This document shows positions 1 through 8,363 of a stretch of 64,000 nt of DNA, one piece after another. A program made the position numbers and the translations under genes. Within the stretch, counting starts at the first letter, position 1; each line of letters opens with the position of its first letter. The stretch is from Paenibacillus typhae (GTDB lineage: Bacteria > Bacillota > Bacilli > Paenibacillales > Paenibacillaceae): contig NZ_FNDX01000003.1 in assembly GCF_900099765.1 (NCBI RefSeq), forward strand, positions 266,741 through 330,740, in the 5' to 3' direction. The notes beneath the pieces were generated by a model. That model was not told where the DNA came from and made no database searches. It was given only the letters and a program-made list of their open reading frames with translations.

Positions 1-841
1 CTTGTTGCAGGAGCAGCCCGCCGAGCTCGCCGGCGATATGCCCTTCGGCTATGGCACCCTCAGCCAGCGGAATGAGATAGTCCCCCGCCTCGTGAACGGC
101 GGATTCCAGCCGGTCCACGTAGAGCCCGGATGCCGCTACCAGCGCCGAGTCCAGCTCCCGCTCATGCGGCCGGCAGGCGCCGACGGCGTTGATATGGGCT
201 CCCTTCGGGACCCACTCGCCATTCAGCACCGGCACACTGGAAGCCGTCACGGTACAGATGATGTCCGCAGCCTGTACCGCCTCGCGAGCTGTCGCCGCTG
301 CCGTTACTTCTATGCCGTATCTGGCGGCCATCTCCGCGGCAAAACGCTGCGCCTTGTCCGGCGTTCTCCCCCAGACGCGGACCTCGCGGATGCTGCGCAC
401 CAGCAGCATCGCCTCCAGATGGCTGACCGCCTGCTCGCCGGTGCCGAGGATCGCCAGCACGCCGGCATCTTCCCGGGCCAGCAGCTTCGTTGCTACCGCA
501 CTGACCGCCGCTGTGCGGATCGCCGTGATCTGCCGGCCGTCCACAATGGCATTCAGCCTGCCGGTCTCTGCATCGAACAGTGCAACCGCCCCCTGATGGG
601 AGGGCAGGCCTCTGTCATGATTGTGCGGGAACACGCTGATCAGCTTGGCTCCCGCCGCAGCTTCCTGCCGCAGATAACCCGGCATCAGCCCGAACAGATT
701 CCCGCCCATAAGCGGCATAACCTGCCGCAGGCTCTGTACCGCATCTCCTGAAGACAGGGCTGCCAGCACATCCTGCATGACTCCGATGCAGGCTTGCATC
801 GATAGAATCTCCGCTGTTTCTCTTCCGTTAATCACCAGCAT
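1..841 (-). CDS. Ornithine cyclodeaminase / mu-crystallin family protein (3' end cut by window edge)
   Basis: Reading the minus strand from an ATG at 841 gives an unbroken frame to the window edge, about 280 residues, so the C-terminus is missing. The frame has family hallmarks: KLISVFPHN with RGLPSHQG, the substrate/NAD-linking run TAIRTAAVSAVATKLLAR, the Rossmann turn LGTGEQA, and VGACRPHERELD. The family covers ornithine cyclodeaminase, alanine dehydrogenase, pyrroline-2-carboxylate reductase and SbnB-like enzymes, all NAD(P)-dependent and soluble; which one this is cannot be told. TGGAGG lies 9 nt before the ATG. It is divergent from fabV. Family assignment is firm, substrate is not. Confidence 0.88.
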   Translation of the reverse strand, partial: MLVINGRETAEILSMQACIGVMQDVLAALSSGDAVQSLRQVMPLMGGNLFGLMPGYLRQEAAAGAKLISVFPHNHDRGLPSHQGAVALFDAETGRLNAIVDGRQITAIRTAAVSAVATKLLAREDAGVLAILGTGEQAVSHLEAMLLVRSIREVRVWGRTPDKAQRFAAEMAARYGIEVTAAATAREAVQAADIICTVTASSVPVLNGEWVPKGAHINAVGACRPHERELDSALVAASGLYVDRLESAVHEAGDYLIPLAEGAIAEGHIAGELGGLLLQQ

Positions 842-887
842 TTTGTACGGCCTCCAGTCTTATCAGCTATTCTTTCTACTATTTATC

Positions 888-970
888 ATAGCGCTATCCC
901 GGCTGTTTGCGAAATACCGGAGACAAAATAACCGGGGGGCTTATCTTTCTGAGCCATCATTTGCTATACT
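888..970 (+). promoter_or_regulatory. fabV promoter (extended -10) and nearby palindrome
   Basis: TG-N-TATACT at 962-970 is an extended -10 box about 50 nt before the fabV start; no good -35 box is visible. A perfect 10-bp palindrome ATAGCGCTAT lies at 888-897 between the divergent starts and could be an operator. This is inferred from sequence only. Confidence 0.4.
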
Positions 971-1020
971 CTATAACAGTGGTTGTAAACTTAAAATTGA
1001 AAACAAAGGGGATTTCCTAT

Positions 1021-2202
1021 ATGATCATCCAGCCCAAAACACGCGGCTTCATCTGCACCACGGCGCATCCCGAGGGCTGTGCCCGGCAGGTACAGCAGCA
1101 GATCGACTATGTAAAAGCACACAAAAAACTGAGCGGACCCGTTAATGTTCTGGTTGTCGGAGCCTCCACCGGATATGGACTGGCTTCGCGCATTACCGCT
1201 GCCTTTGGTGCCGGAGCGAATACGATCGGCGTTTTCTTCGACAAGCCGGCTGAAGGTGCACGTACGGCTTCTGCAGGCTGGTATAACTCCGCTGCGCTGG
1301 AGAAGGCTGCTGCCGAGCAGGGCCTGAAGTCGTTCAGCATCGTCGGCGATGCTTTCTCTGACAGCATCAAGACCAAGACGATCGATCTGATCAAAGCCGA
1401 ATTCGGCACCGTTGATCTCGTAGTGTACAGCGTGGCTTCCCCGCGCCGTACCCATCCGGTGACAGGAGAAACCTTCTCCTCCGTGATCAAGCCTGTCGGC
1501 AATGCCTATACCAATAAAACTATGAACTTCCACTCCGGTGAAGTTTCCACCGTAACGATCGAGCCTGCAACGGAAGATGAAGTGCGTCAGACCATTGCCG
1601 TTATGGGCGGCGAGGACTGGGGCATGTGGATCGACCAGCTTCAGGCAGCAGGCGCGCTTGCTGAAGGGGCAACAACAGTAGCCTACTCCTACATCGGACC
1701 TGAGGTTACTCACCCGATTTATAAGGACGGAACAATCGGCCAGGCCAAAAATGACCTGGAGAAAACCGCAATCGCACTGAACGAGAAGCTGAGCGCTACA
1801 AACGGACGTGCCTTTGTATCGGTTAACAAGGCGCTTGTAACCCAGTCCAGCTCGGCCATTCCGGTCGTGCCGCTCTACATCTCTGCCCTGTACAGAGTGA
1901 TGAAAGACAAAGAGCTGCATGAGAACTGCATCCAGCAGATGTACCGCCTGTTCGCCGAGCATCTGTATAATAGCGACGCCGGCAGCAGCCACCTGATCCG
2001 CATCGACGACTGGGAAATGCGTGAAGACGTTCAAGCTGAGGTCATGAAGCGCTGGAGCGAAATTGAGACAGCCAATGTACCTGTTCTGGCGGATCTGCCA
2101 GGCTACCAGGACGATTTCTTCAACCTGTTCGGCTTCCGCACGGAAGGTGTGGATTATGAAGCCGACACCGACCCGGCGGTAGACATCCCGAATCTGGTGT
2201 AA
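1021..2202 (+). CDS. fabV: FabV-type enoyl-ACP / trans-2-enoyl-CoA reductase
   Basis: Cytosolic NAD(P)H-dependent reductase of the FabV/TER family, which reduces the enoyl double bond in the last step of fatty-acid elongation and is typically insensitive to triclosan. The start at 1021 is set by AAAGGGG 9 nt upstream and gives 393 aa, the usual family length; the frame is open further upstream but lacks a ribosome site there. Visible hallmarks are the N-terminal IIQPKTRGFICTTAHPEGC, the cofactor loop GASTGYG (residues 47-53) and the catalytic Y234-(X)8-K243, whose eight-residue spacing distinguishes FabV from FabI (six). Monocistronic, with a terminator right behind it. Confidence 0.96.
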   Translation: MIIQPKTRGFICTTAHPEGCARQVQQQIDYVKAHKKLSGPVNVLVVGASTGYGLASRITAAFGAGANTIGVFFDKPAEGARTASAGWYNSAALEKAAAEQGLKSFSIVGDAFSDSIKTKTIDLIKAEFGTVDLVVYSVASPRRTHPVTGETFSSVIKPVGNAYTNKTMNFHSGEVSTVTIEPATEDEVRQTIAVMGGEDWGMWIDQLQAAGALAEGATTVAYSYIGPEVTHPIYKDGTIGQAKNDLEKTAIALNEKLSATNGRAFVSVNKALVTQSSSAIPVVPLYISALYRVMKDKELHENCIQQMYRLFAEHLYNSDAGSSHLIRIDDWEMREDVQAEVMKRWSEIETANVPVLADLPGYQDDFFNLFGFRTEGVDYEADTDPAVDIPNLV

Positions 2203-2217
2203 TATCCAAGAACAGCG

Positions 2218-2255
2218 AAGAGGCCGCTCCCATACCGGGATACGGCCTCTTTTTA
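2218..2255 (+). terminator. Rho-independent terminator after fabV
   Basis: Nine-bp stem AAGAGGCCG (2218-2226) with CGGCCTCTT (2243-2251), 16-nt loop, then a T run. The T run lies on the plus-strand side, so it mainly serves fabV; it separates fabV from the convergent permease gene. Confidence 0.85.
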
Positions 2256-2262
2256 TATGAAT

Positions 2263-4149
2263 CTACTGCCTCAATGCCAGTCTTACCTGTCTTGTATAGA
2301 ACAGTCTCACGATCAAGAAATAAACCAGCTGAATGATAAAGAACAGGCCCAGCACAAGCGCGGATTCCTTAAGCAATGAATACTGGAACATATGCGACAG
2401 GGTCGTAAGCGCCACGGCTCCATGTACCAGCGCTACAATAATAGGCGCAAAAAACAGCAGGCTGATCTGGCGGTTCAATATCCGGCCCAGCTCTTTTTCA
2501 CTGAGGCCCAGCTTCGATATGGCTTTGAACTTGTGCTTATCCTCATCCAGATCGCTGTACAGCCGGAAATACAGAAAGCTGCCTGCCGATACAAAGAACA
2601 CAATGCCGACAAAGAAACCGACGAACATCATCGGCCCGAAGTTTTTAACCGTCATGTCCATCTGATAGTCCATGGCTCTGAACTGATAAGCTTCGGAGTA
2701 AGGCAGCTTGTTCAGCAGCTGTCCGCCGGCAGCATCTGCTCCTTTTTGGCCAGCCGGTCCGTGCCAGGCATAGTAGTGATCCGCCCTGGACGGATTGCCG
2801 AGGCTTGACAGCAGCGCGTCCGGGACAACCAAATAATGGCTGACAACACTGACCACCGGAGAAAGAATGGCCCGGTCCGCTTCCACCACGGCCCCCGTCT
2901 GCAGCTGCAAAGGCTGATTCAGCATGCCCTCTCCGTTGCGGGACAGCCCGTAATCAACGGCCACCGCCTGCCCTCCCCTCAGCTCGATCAACTCCATATC
3001 CATTATCTCCGCAATATGGTTGTATTGACTTTGCTTCACCAGCAGCAGCATTTCGCCGCTCCCTGCCGCAAGCGGATAATAACTAAGCTCAAGCTCAGCC
3101 GGCTCGGTTCTGAGCCCCGATTCACTGAGCTGCTGATTGACCAGCTGCACATGCGCCTGCTCCATACTGTCGCCTTCCCTGGCCAGATAAGTGAACAAAT
3201 AGGGATTATGCTTGGGCAGCGAACCGTACAGCATCGACTGGAAGCCGTACAACGACCCGATGGCACAGAAGGACACTGTTGAAATAATCGCCACCAGAAA
3301 AAAGGTACGCGCATTATCCTTCATCCGGTAAGACAGATCGGAGAACAGCAGCATATTGGTTCTGAACCAGAAAAAGCGCTCCTGACGCTTCAGTCTCCGG
3401 ATGATATAGACGCTGAGCTGGGTGAACAGCAGATAGGTTGCAACAGTAACCATAATGACCACAGGCAGGAGCAGTAATACGGCCTCCAGCCCTTCCGCCC
3501 GCAGCGACAGGAAGTAGCTGATCCCGATTAGGACTACGACAAGCAGGGACAGCAGCAGCGAGGCCTTCGGCTCCTTTTTCGGCTGACGGTCTGACTTGAT
3601 CAGGGTAATCAGCTTGCCGCTGCGCAGTACCGCCGAAATAAACAGGGAGATCAGCACGAACAGCAGCAGAAAGGAGACCAGGGTAAGCACAATCGCCTGC
3701 AGCGGAAAATAAAAATACAGCCGCTCATTAAGCGCAATTATATTCTCCCCGGCCAGCAGAATCCCCTTCGCGAACACCAGTCCAAGGCCCAGACCGCCGG
3801 CGATGGCACTGAAGCCGATCAGCATATTTTCCATAAAAATCATCCTGCGCAGCTGGCCGGTCGTCATGCCCTGCAGGATCATCAGGCCGAATTCCTTTTT
3901 GCGAGACTGCAGGAAGGCGCTCATCGAATACAGCACGAAGAAGAAGGAGAATACATAAATAATCCATTTCGAGACCGTCAGGGCTACCACGGTGCTTGAA
4001 TTCAGCCTGTCGGCACTGAGCTGCGGATGCGAGGCAAAGATCGAGAACGTAAAGAACACCATAACCATGAACATGCTGCTGAGAAAATAGGCGGTGTACA
4101 GCCGTTTGTTGCGGGTGACATTACGGAATGCGAATTGTCGGAACGTCAT
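2263..4149 (-). CDS. BceB-type ABC transporter permease
   Basis: Integral membrane protein of 628 aa. Start ATG at 4149, overlapping the ATPase gene end by 29 bp; the frame is open further upstream but only through the shadow of the ATPase. It starts MTFRQFAFRNVTRNKRLYTAYF, typical of BceB proteins, followed by paired hydrophobic segments in FtsX-type blocks, a soluble region of roughly 200 residues in the second half (the large extracellular loop that senses peptide antibiotics) and three C-terminal membrane segments. With its ATPase it should form a target-protection and flux-sensing transporter against antimicrobial peptides that bind lipid II cycle intermediates. Peptide specificity cannot be read. 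Confidence 0.92.
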   Translation of the reverse strand: MTFRQFAFRNVTRNKRLYTAYFLSSMFMVMVFFTFSIFASHPQLSADRLNSSTVVALTVSKWIIYVFSFFFVLYSMSAFLQSRKKEFGLMILQGMTTGQLRRMIFMENMLIGFSAIAGGLGLGLVFAKGILLAGENIIALNERLYFYFPLQAIVLTLVSFLLLFVLISLFISAVLRSGKLITLIKSDRQPKKEPKASLLLSLLVVVLIGISYFLSLRAEGLEAVLLLLPVVIMVTVATYLLFTQLSVYIIRRLKRQERFFWFRTNMLLFSDLSYRMKDNARTFFLVAIISTVSFCAIGSLYGFQSMLYGSLPKHNPYLFTYLAREGDSMEQAHVQLVNQQLSESGLRTEPAELELSYYPLAAGSGEMLLLVKQSQYNHIAEIMDMELIELRGGQAVAVDYGLSRNGEGMLNQPLQLQTGAVVEADRAILSPVVSVVSHYLVVPDALLSSLGNPSRADHYYAWHGPAGQKGADAAGGQLLNKLPYSEAYQFRAMDYQMDMTVKNFGPMMFVGFFVGIVFFVSAGSFLYFRLYSDLDEDKHKFKAISKLGLSEKELGRILNRQISLLFFAPIIVALVHGAVALTTLSHMFQYSLLKESALVLGLFFIIQLVYFLIVRLFYTRQVRLALRQ

Positions 4150-4888
4150 TGCCGTATCCCCCCAGCAGCGAAAGTGTATCAATGATTTTCTGGAAAAAGC
4201 CCTGGCGGTTGTCGCCGCGGTGAATCTCGGTATAAAACCTGCCGTCCTTGATGAACACCACACGATGGCAGTAGCTTGCAGCCACAGCGTCATGGGTAAC
4301 GAGCAGCATCGTCGTTTTTTGCTCCTGGTTGATCGTCATCAGCATATCCAGGACATCCTTGGCCGCTTTGGAATCCAGATTGCCGGTAGGCTCATCTGCC
4401 AGCAGCAGCTTGGGCGAATGAATCATCGCTCTGGCAATGGCTGTCCGCTGGGACTGGCCTCCCGAGATTTCATAAGTACGCTTTTTCATAATAGAGGCTA
4501 TTCCCAGCTTGTCCGCGATCCGCTGCGCCTTCTCCTTCATCTCACGAACCGGAGCCCCGTCCAGCGTCAGCGGCAGCACCATATTCTCTTCCACCGTCAG
4601 CGTGTTCAGCAGATTGAAGTCCTGGAAGACGAAGCCCAGCTGACGGCGGCGGAAGACGGCCAGCTCATTTTTGCCCATCCTGCCTATACTCTTGCCGTCG
4701 ATCAGAATCTCTCCGGTAGTCGGGCTGTCGACGGTGGCGATCAGGTTCAGGAGTGTCGTTTTTCCGCTTCCGGACGGCCCCATGATCCCTATGAATTCCC
4801 CCTCATCCACCGTCAGATCGATGTCTGTCAGCGCCCGGTAGGCGATGTTTCCTTCATATATTTTATTGACCTGTTTTACCTGCAGCAT
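4121..4888 (-). CDS. BceA-type ABC transporter ATP-binding protein
   Basis: Cytosolic ATPase subunit, 255 aa, energising the adjacent BceB-type permease. Walker A GPSGSGKT at residues 37-44, Q-loop FVFQD near 87-91, signature SGGQSQR at 142-148, Walker B LLLADEP at 161-167, and a switch histidine in VTHD. AAAGGAG lies 11 nt before the ATG. Genes overlap in the order ATPase then permease, as in known bce loci. The 107-bp gap to the upstream kinase gene holds its own operator. Confidence 0.95.
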   Translation of the reverse strand: MLQVKQVNKIYEGNIAYRALTDIDLTVDEGEFIGIMGPSGSGKTTLLNLIATVDSPTTGEILIDGKSIGRMGKNELAVFRRRQLGFVFQDFNLLNTLTVEENMVLPLTLDGAPVREMKEKAQRIADKLGIASIMKKRTYEISGGQSQRTAIARAMIHSPKLLLADEPTGNLDSKAAKDVLDMLMTINQEQKTTMLLVTHDAVAASYCHRVVFIKDGRFYTEIHRGDNRQGFFQKIIDTLSLLGGYGNDVPTIRIP

Positions 4889-4979
4889 CTTTACTTTGTC
4901 TCCTTTCTATAGCGGGCTAATTCTGTACCCAATATACAGTGCAGGCAGAAGAGCTGCTATCGAATAAGGTTTCACTTTT

Positions 4980-4995
4980 CTTACATGCATGTAAG
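4980..4995 (-). promoter_or_regulatory. BceR-like operator for the ABC transporter genes
   Basis: Perfect 16-bp palindrome CTTACATGCATGTAAG. Its core TTACA-N4-TGTAA matches the known BceR-family half-site arrangement TNACA-N4-TGTNA. It lies about 90 bp before the ATPase start, abutting the kinase stop codon, as expected for response-regulator activation of the transporter genes by the adjacent two-component system. Confidence 0.82.
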
Positions 4996-5991
4996 CTAAG
5001 CAGTCGCTGCAAAAATAAGCCGGACCACAGTGCCCTTCCCGGCCTCAGACTCCAGTTCAATCCCATGCCCGAGCCGGTCGGCAGCCTCCTTGGTCAGATA
5101 CAGCCCCATCCCTGTGGATTCGCGCAGGCCCCGCCCGTTCTCACCGGTGAAAAAGGGATCAAATACCCGCTTAAGGTCAGACGCCTGAATGCCGATCCCC
5201 TCGTCCCTGACCTCTATAACAGCCTCGCTGTTCCGTAAATAACAGGAAACCGTGATTTTTTTATCGCCGGACGCTTTGACCGCCGTGTATTTGATCGCAT
5301 TGTTAATGATCTGCGACAGCATGAAGAACAGCCATTTCTCGTCCGTCTGGACGGAAATGCCCGGACCAGCCGCCTCCACCGCCGGAAAGATCCGGTTGCG
5401 GATAAACTGGCGTTTATGCTCATGCAGAACCTCATGGATCAGCTGCGGGAGAACCACCTGTCTAATGTTAAAATCCTTCTCAAACGCCCGCAGCCTGGCC
5501 ATGTACAGCACCGTATGCAGACCGCTGCGCATCCGCTCCAGCTCCTCCCGGATGCTGGCAAACTCAGGCTCATCCATATTCTGGACCGTAAGCTCGATAA
5601 CCGAGAGCGGGGTCTTCATCTGATGCACCCACTGGTCGATGAAGCTCAGATGCTGCTCCTGCTGCTTTTTCACTGCCGTGAGCTGCTGCATGGTATGGCG
5701 GTAGTGGGAATGCAGCAGCTCCTCCAGGGCTTTGGATACGGGGGATTCCTCTATTTTTTGAAAGGCCTCATCCAGTGAATCGAGCGGCCGGCTGAGCCGG
5801 AGATAAAAGCGGCGCCGGGTCACGTACTGGTGAACCAGATAACAGGAGAGGAAGAAAAAACCTATAAAAACAGCATACAAGGCAACCGGCAAGTGATGAT
5901 AACCATCCAGCCAGTAAATGGAGATGATTGCCCCGAACTGGACCAGCTGAACGACGATCAGCAGCAGGTGCTCCCGTATAAACAGCTTCAT
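4996..5991 (-). CDS. BceS-type sensor histidine kinase
   Basis: Membrane kinase of 331 aa with two close N-terminal membrane helices (about 8-26 and 36-54) and almost no extracellular loop: the intramembrane-sensing layout that lets BceS-type kinases read transporter activity rather than the drug itself. Phospho-acceptor His123 sits in HQMKTPLS, followed by the N box NNAIKYT, G1 DEGIGI and G2 GMGLYL. The ATG at 5991 overlaps the regulator stop codon by one base (TGATG), with GGGAGAGGG upstream; a TTG 18 nt earlier is less likely. Confidence 0.94.
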   Translation of the reverse strand: MKLFIREHLLLIVVQLVQFGAIISIYWLDGYHHLPVALYAVFIGFFFLSCYLVHQYVTRRRFYLRLSRPLDSLDEAFQKIEESPVSKALEELLHSHYRHTMQQLTAVKKQQEQHLSFIDQWVHQMKTPLSVIELTVQNMDEPEFASIREELERMRSGLHTVLYMARLRAFEKDFNIRQVVLPQLIHEVLHEHKRQFIRNRIFPAVEAAGPGISVQTDEKWLFFMLSQIINNAIKYTAVKASGDKKITVSCYLRNSEAVIEVRDEGIGIQASDLKRVFDPFFTGENGRGLRESTGMGLYLTKEAADRLGHGIELESEAGKGTVVRLIFAATA

Positions 5992-6695
5992 CAGACACCC
6001 TCTCCCCAAGTAACATTCAGCCGGTAGCCCGTTCCCCTGACCGTCAGCACAGCCTCCTCGATCCCAAGCTCCTGCAGCTTTTTGCGGACCCGGGTAATGT
6101 TCACATTAAGCGTATTCTCATCAACAAAAGCCTGAGGCTGGTCCCACAGCTTCTCCAGCAGCGCTTCTCTGCTGGCTACCCGCGGGTAACGCTCCATCAG
6201 ACTCTCCAGAATATCGGTTTCTTTTTGGGTCAGGCTGACCATATCTTTCCCAAGCTGCAGCTCGAGCCTCTCGGGATACAGGATAAGACCGTCCTGCTCA
6301 ATCACTGCTTCCTGGCGTACTCCGGCATATTCCCCGAACGCCCGCCGCAGATGGCTGCGGATTTTGGCCAGCACAACCCCGGAATGAAACGGCTTGGTGA
6401 TATAATCATCCCCTCCGTTCTCCAGCGCCATAATCTGGTCCATCTCACCCTCACGGGCTGAAATAAAAAGGATAGGACATGTGGAGACGCGGCGGATTTG
6501 CCTGCACCAGTAATAGCCGTCGTAGCTCGGCAGATTCACATCAAGCAGTACCAGCTCCGGCTGCGCTTGCCGGAATTCCTCCAGCACCTGCTGAAAATCC
6601 TGGACCAGTACCGCCTCGTACCCGTATTTTTGGATGGCTGACTGCAGAAGCTCGGCAATCTTGATGTCATCCTCCACGATCATTATTTTGGTCAT
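5991..6695 (-). CDS. BceR-type OmpR-family response regulator
   Basis: DNA-binding response regulator, 234 aa. Receiver domain with acidic pocket E8-D9-D10, phospho-acceptor Asp52 in LLDVNLP and Lys in the KPF turn; then an OmpR/PhoB winged helix (about 130-230) ending RVRKKLQELGI and VRGTGYRLN. Start ATG chosen because AAGGAG lies 11 nt upstream; an upstream in-frame start has no such site. It should be phosphorylated by the kinase encoded next and bind the palindrome at 4980-4995. Confidence 0.95.
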   Translation of the reverse strand: MTKIMIVEDDIKIAELLQSAIQKYGYEAVLVQDFQQVLEEFRQAQPELVLLDVNLPSYDGYYWCRQIRRVSTCPILFISAREGEMDQIMALENGGDDYITKPFHSGVVLAKIRSHLRRAFGEYAGVRQEAVIEQDGLILYPERLELQLGKDMVSLTQKETDILESLMERYPRVASREALLEKLWDQPQAFVDENTLNVNITRVRKKLQELGIEEAVLTVRGTGYRLNVTWGEGV

Positions 6696-6734
6696 AAGAA
6701 CAGCTCTCCTTAACCGTTTCAATCCGGGGCAGCC

Positions 6735-8111
6735 TCAATAAATCGGATACCCCCATACGAACAATCCCAGATACAGCAGGCTGCCTGCTATACATACTAC
6801 CGTTACCGCACTGTCTTTAGCCTTATCCTTCGTAAGCAGCACAACGGCAAAGGCCAGCGGAAAAGCAGCAGCCAGATAACGCGGCGCGGACAGCAGCCAG
6901 GTCGGACCGGTTACAAATACAAAATACACAATCATATAGGCCGTATAGGAGGGATGGAGCTTCCTGGCGCTTTTGAACATTACATACAATGTAGTAAAAA
7001 TTGCAAGCAGATTCGGAAGCCAGAGCCCAAGAAAGCTGCGGCTGTCTCCTTCCTTGAACTTGCCGACCGCGTACTCCATCTGGTACCTCACGGTATCAAA
7101 AAACAGATACTGCCGCTGGAACCAGTGCTCCCGCTGGTAAATGCTGAACTGCAGCGCATTCCCGTAGACAGCGTAGTTGATGTACAGATAGGCCAGCAGG
7201 CCAAGCGGCACAATTGCCAGACAGCCGGCGGCAGCTGCCAGCATGCGCTTGAACGCCTTTTTATCGGCAGGTTTGTAGGTTTCAGCAAGGCCGCGCCACA
7301 GCTCAATAACAATCGGTACCGCCAGCAGGACCCCGGGAGAACGTGTGAATCCGGCCAGGGCGGCGCATAAGCAGCCAAACAGCCACTTCTTTTTGCGGAC
7401 CAGATAAATGGATAGTAACGACAACAGCAGGAATAAGGACTCCGTCATCGGCAGCAGGAAGAAGAAGGCGGCCGGGAAAATAAACATATATTTTACCACC
7501 CTGAAGGCTTCTTTCCTGTCCATGTCAAGCGCCGCAAGCTCATAAGCAACCAGTGCAAAGGCAGCTGCACAGAGATTGGCTACGGCATAGCCTGCAGCAA
7601 GATAGTTATTGGTGAAGAAGTGAACGGCCTTGATCAGGATCGGAAAAAAGGGCAGGAACACGATATGGAACCGGGGGTCCCCCTCCGTCACATACCAGTT
7701 CTCGGCAATGCCCAGATAAGAGGGAGCATCGATTCCTTTTAAATGCCAAGCCTCATTCAGATACCCGAACAGGTCTCCGGTGTAACCGTTCTTCAGGATA
7801 AGAAAAGCGTAGGCGGCAACCGCCATTAGCAGCCTGCTGAGCAGCACCCAGACAACAATTTTCGTCCACGCCTGTCTGCGCAGATCTTCAGCAGCTTCCA
7901 GCCCGGCATACTGTTGGCTCCGGCCGGGTGTAATATATCCGGTTAATGCAGGTATCGCACGCAGGCCGGTCATGATGAACAGTACGTAACAGGCCGCTGC
8001 GGCCGCAGTGCCCATAAACGTCCAGCTGCTGACATGCGCTGCCCAGTACACCCCGGTTGCTGCCATGACGGCTGCAAAAATGACAGAGATGCTTCGATTC
8101 ATCTTCTCCAT
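6735..8111 (-). CDS. PIG-V-like membrane glycosyltransferase (mannosyltransferase family)
   Basis: Polytopic membrane protein of 458 aa with about ten hydrophobic segments. The motif run ESLFLLLSLLSIYLVRKKKW followed by AGFTRSPGVLLAVPI is characteristic of the PIG-V-like / GT-C transferase family, which uses polyprenyl-phosphate sugars at the outer membrane face. Acceptor and sugar are unknown. The ATG at 8111 follows AAGGGGG; a second ATG at 8102 is also possible. A longer frame starting at 8177 is ruled out because that ATG lies inside the apparent -10 box. It ends 40 bp before the two-component genes and might be cotranscribed with them. Confidence 0.8.
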   Translation of the reverse strand: MEKMNRSISVIFAAVMAATGVYWAAHVSSWTFMGTAAAAACYVLFIMTGLRAIPALTGYITPGRSQQYAGLEAAEDLRRQAWTKIVVWVLLSRLLMAVAAYAFLILKNGYTGDLFGYLNEAWHLKGIDAPSYLGIAENWYVTEGDPRFHIVFLPFFPILIKAVHFFTNNYLAAGYAVANLCAAAFALVAYELAALDMDRKEAFRVVKYMFIFPAAFFFLLPMTESLFLLLSLLSIYLVRKKKWLFGCLCAALAGFTRSPGVLLAVPIVIELWRGLAETYKPADKKAFKRMLAAAAGCLAIVPLGLLAYLYINYAVYGNALQFSIYQREHWFQRQYLFFDTVRYQMEYAVGKFKEGDSRSFLGLWLPNLLAIFTTLYVMFKSARKLHPSYTAYMIVYFVFVTGPTWLLSAPRYLAAAFPLAFAVVLLTKDKAKDSAVTVVCIAGSLLYLGLFVWGYPIY

Positions 8112-8172
8112 CTGCTCCCCCTTGTGGTTAATAACATTATGTATGGTTGTTCTATCGATATAAGTAATTTTT

Positions 8173-8201
8173 ACCATAAGACAATGGGATTGTCTTTACA
8201 A
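8173..8201 (-). promoter_or_regulatory. Promoter with palindromic spacer for the glycosyltransferase gene
   Basis: On the minus strand TTGTAA (8201-8196), 17-bp spacer, TATGGT (8178-8173). The palindrome AAGACAAT-GGG-ATTGTCTT (8178-8196) fills the whole spacer, so a repressor or spacer-twisting activator would sit between the polymerase boxes. Confidence 0.5.
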
Positions 8202-8363
8202 TCTTAAAGCCGGCCATACTCAAACCGCAATATATCTAATCAAATACACAACAAACCGACACCGCATCAGATTTATAATGAGACTGAGAACAATATAGCG
8301 ACATATTGTAACCCATCATTTGAGCATAAAAACAATCTAGCGATACCAGGAGGTTATTCCAGC

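Noticed and set aside
991..2034. Long open frame on the minus strand opposite fabV
   Set aside because: Shadow of fabV; no ribosome site or family motifs, while fabV has complete hallmarks.
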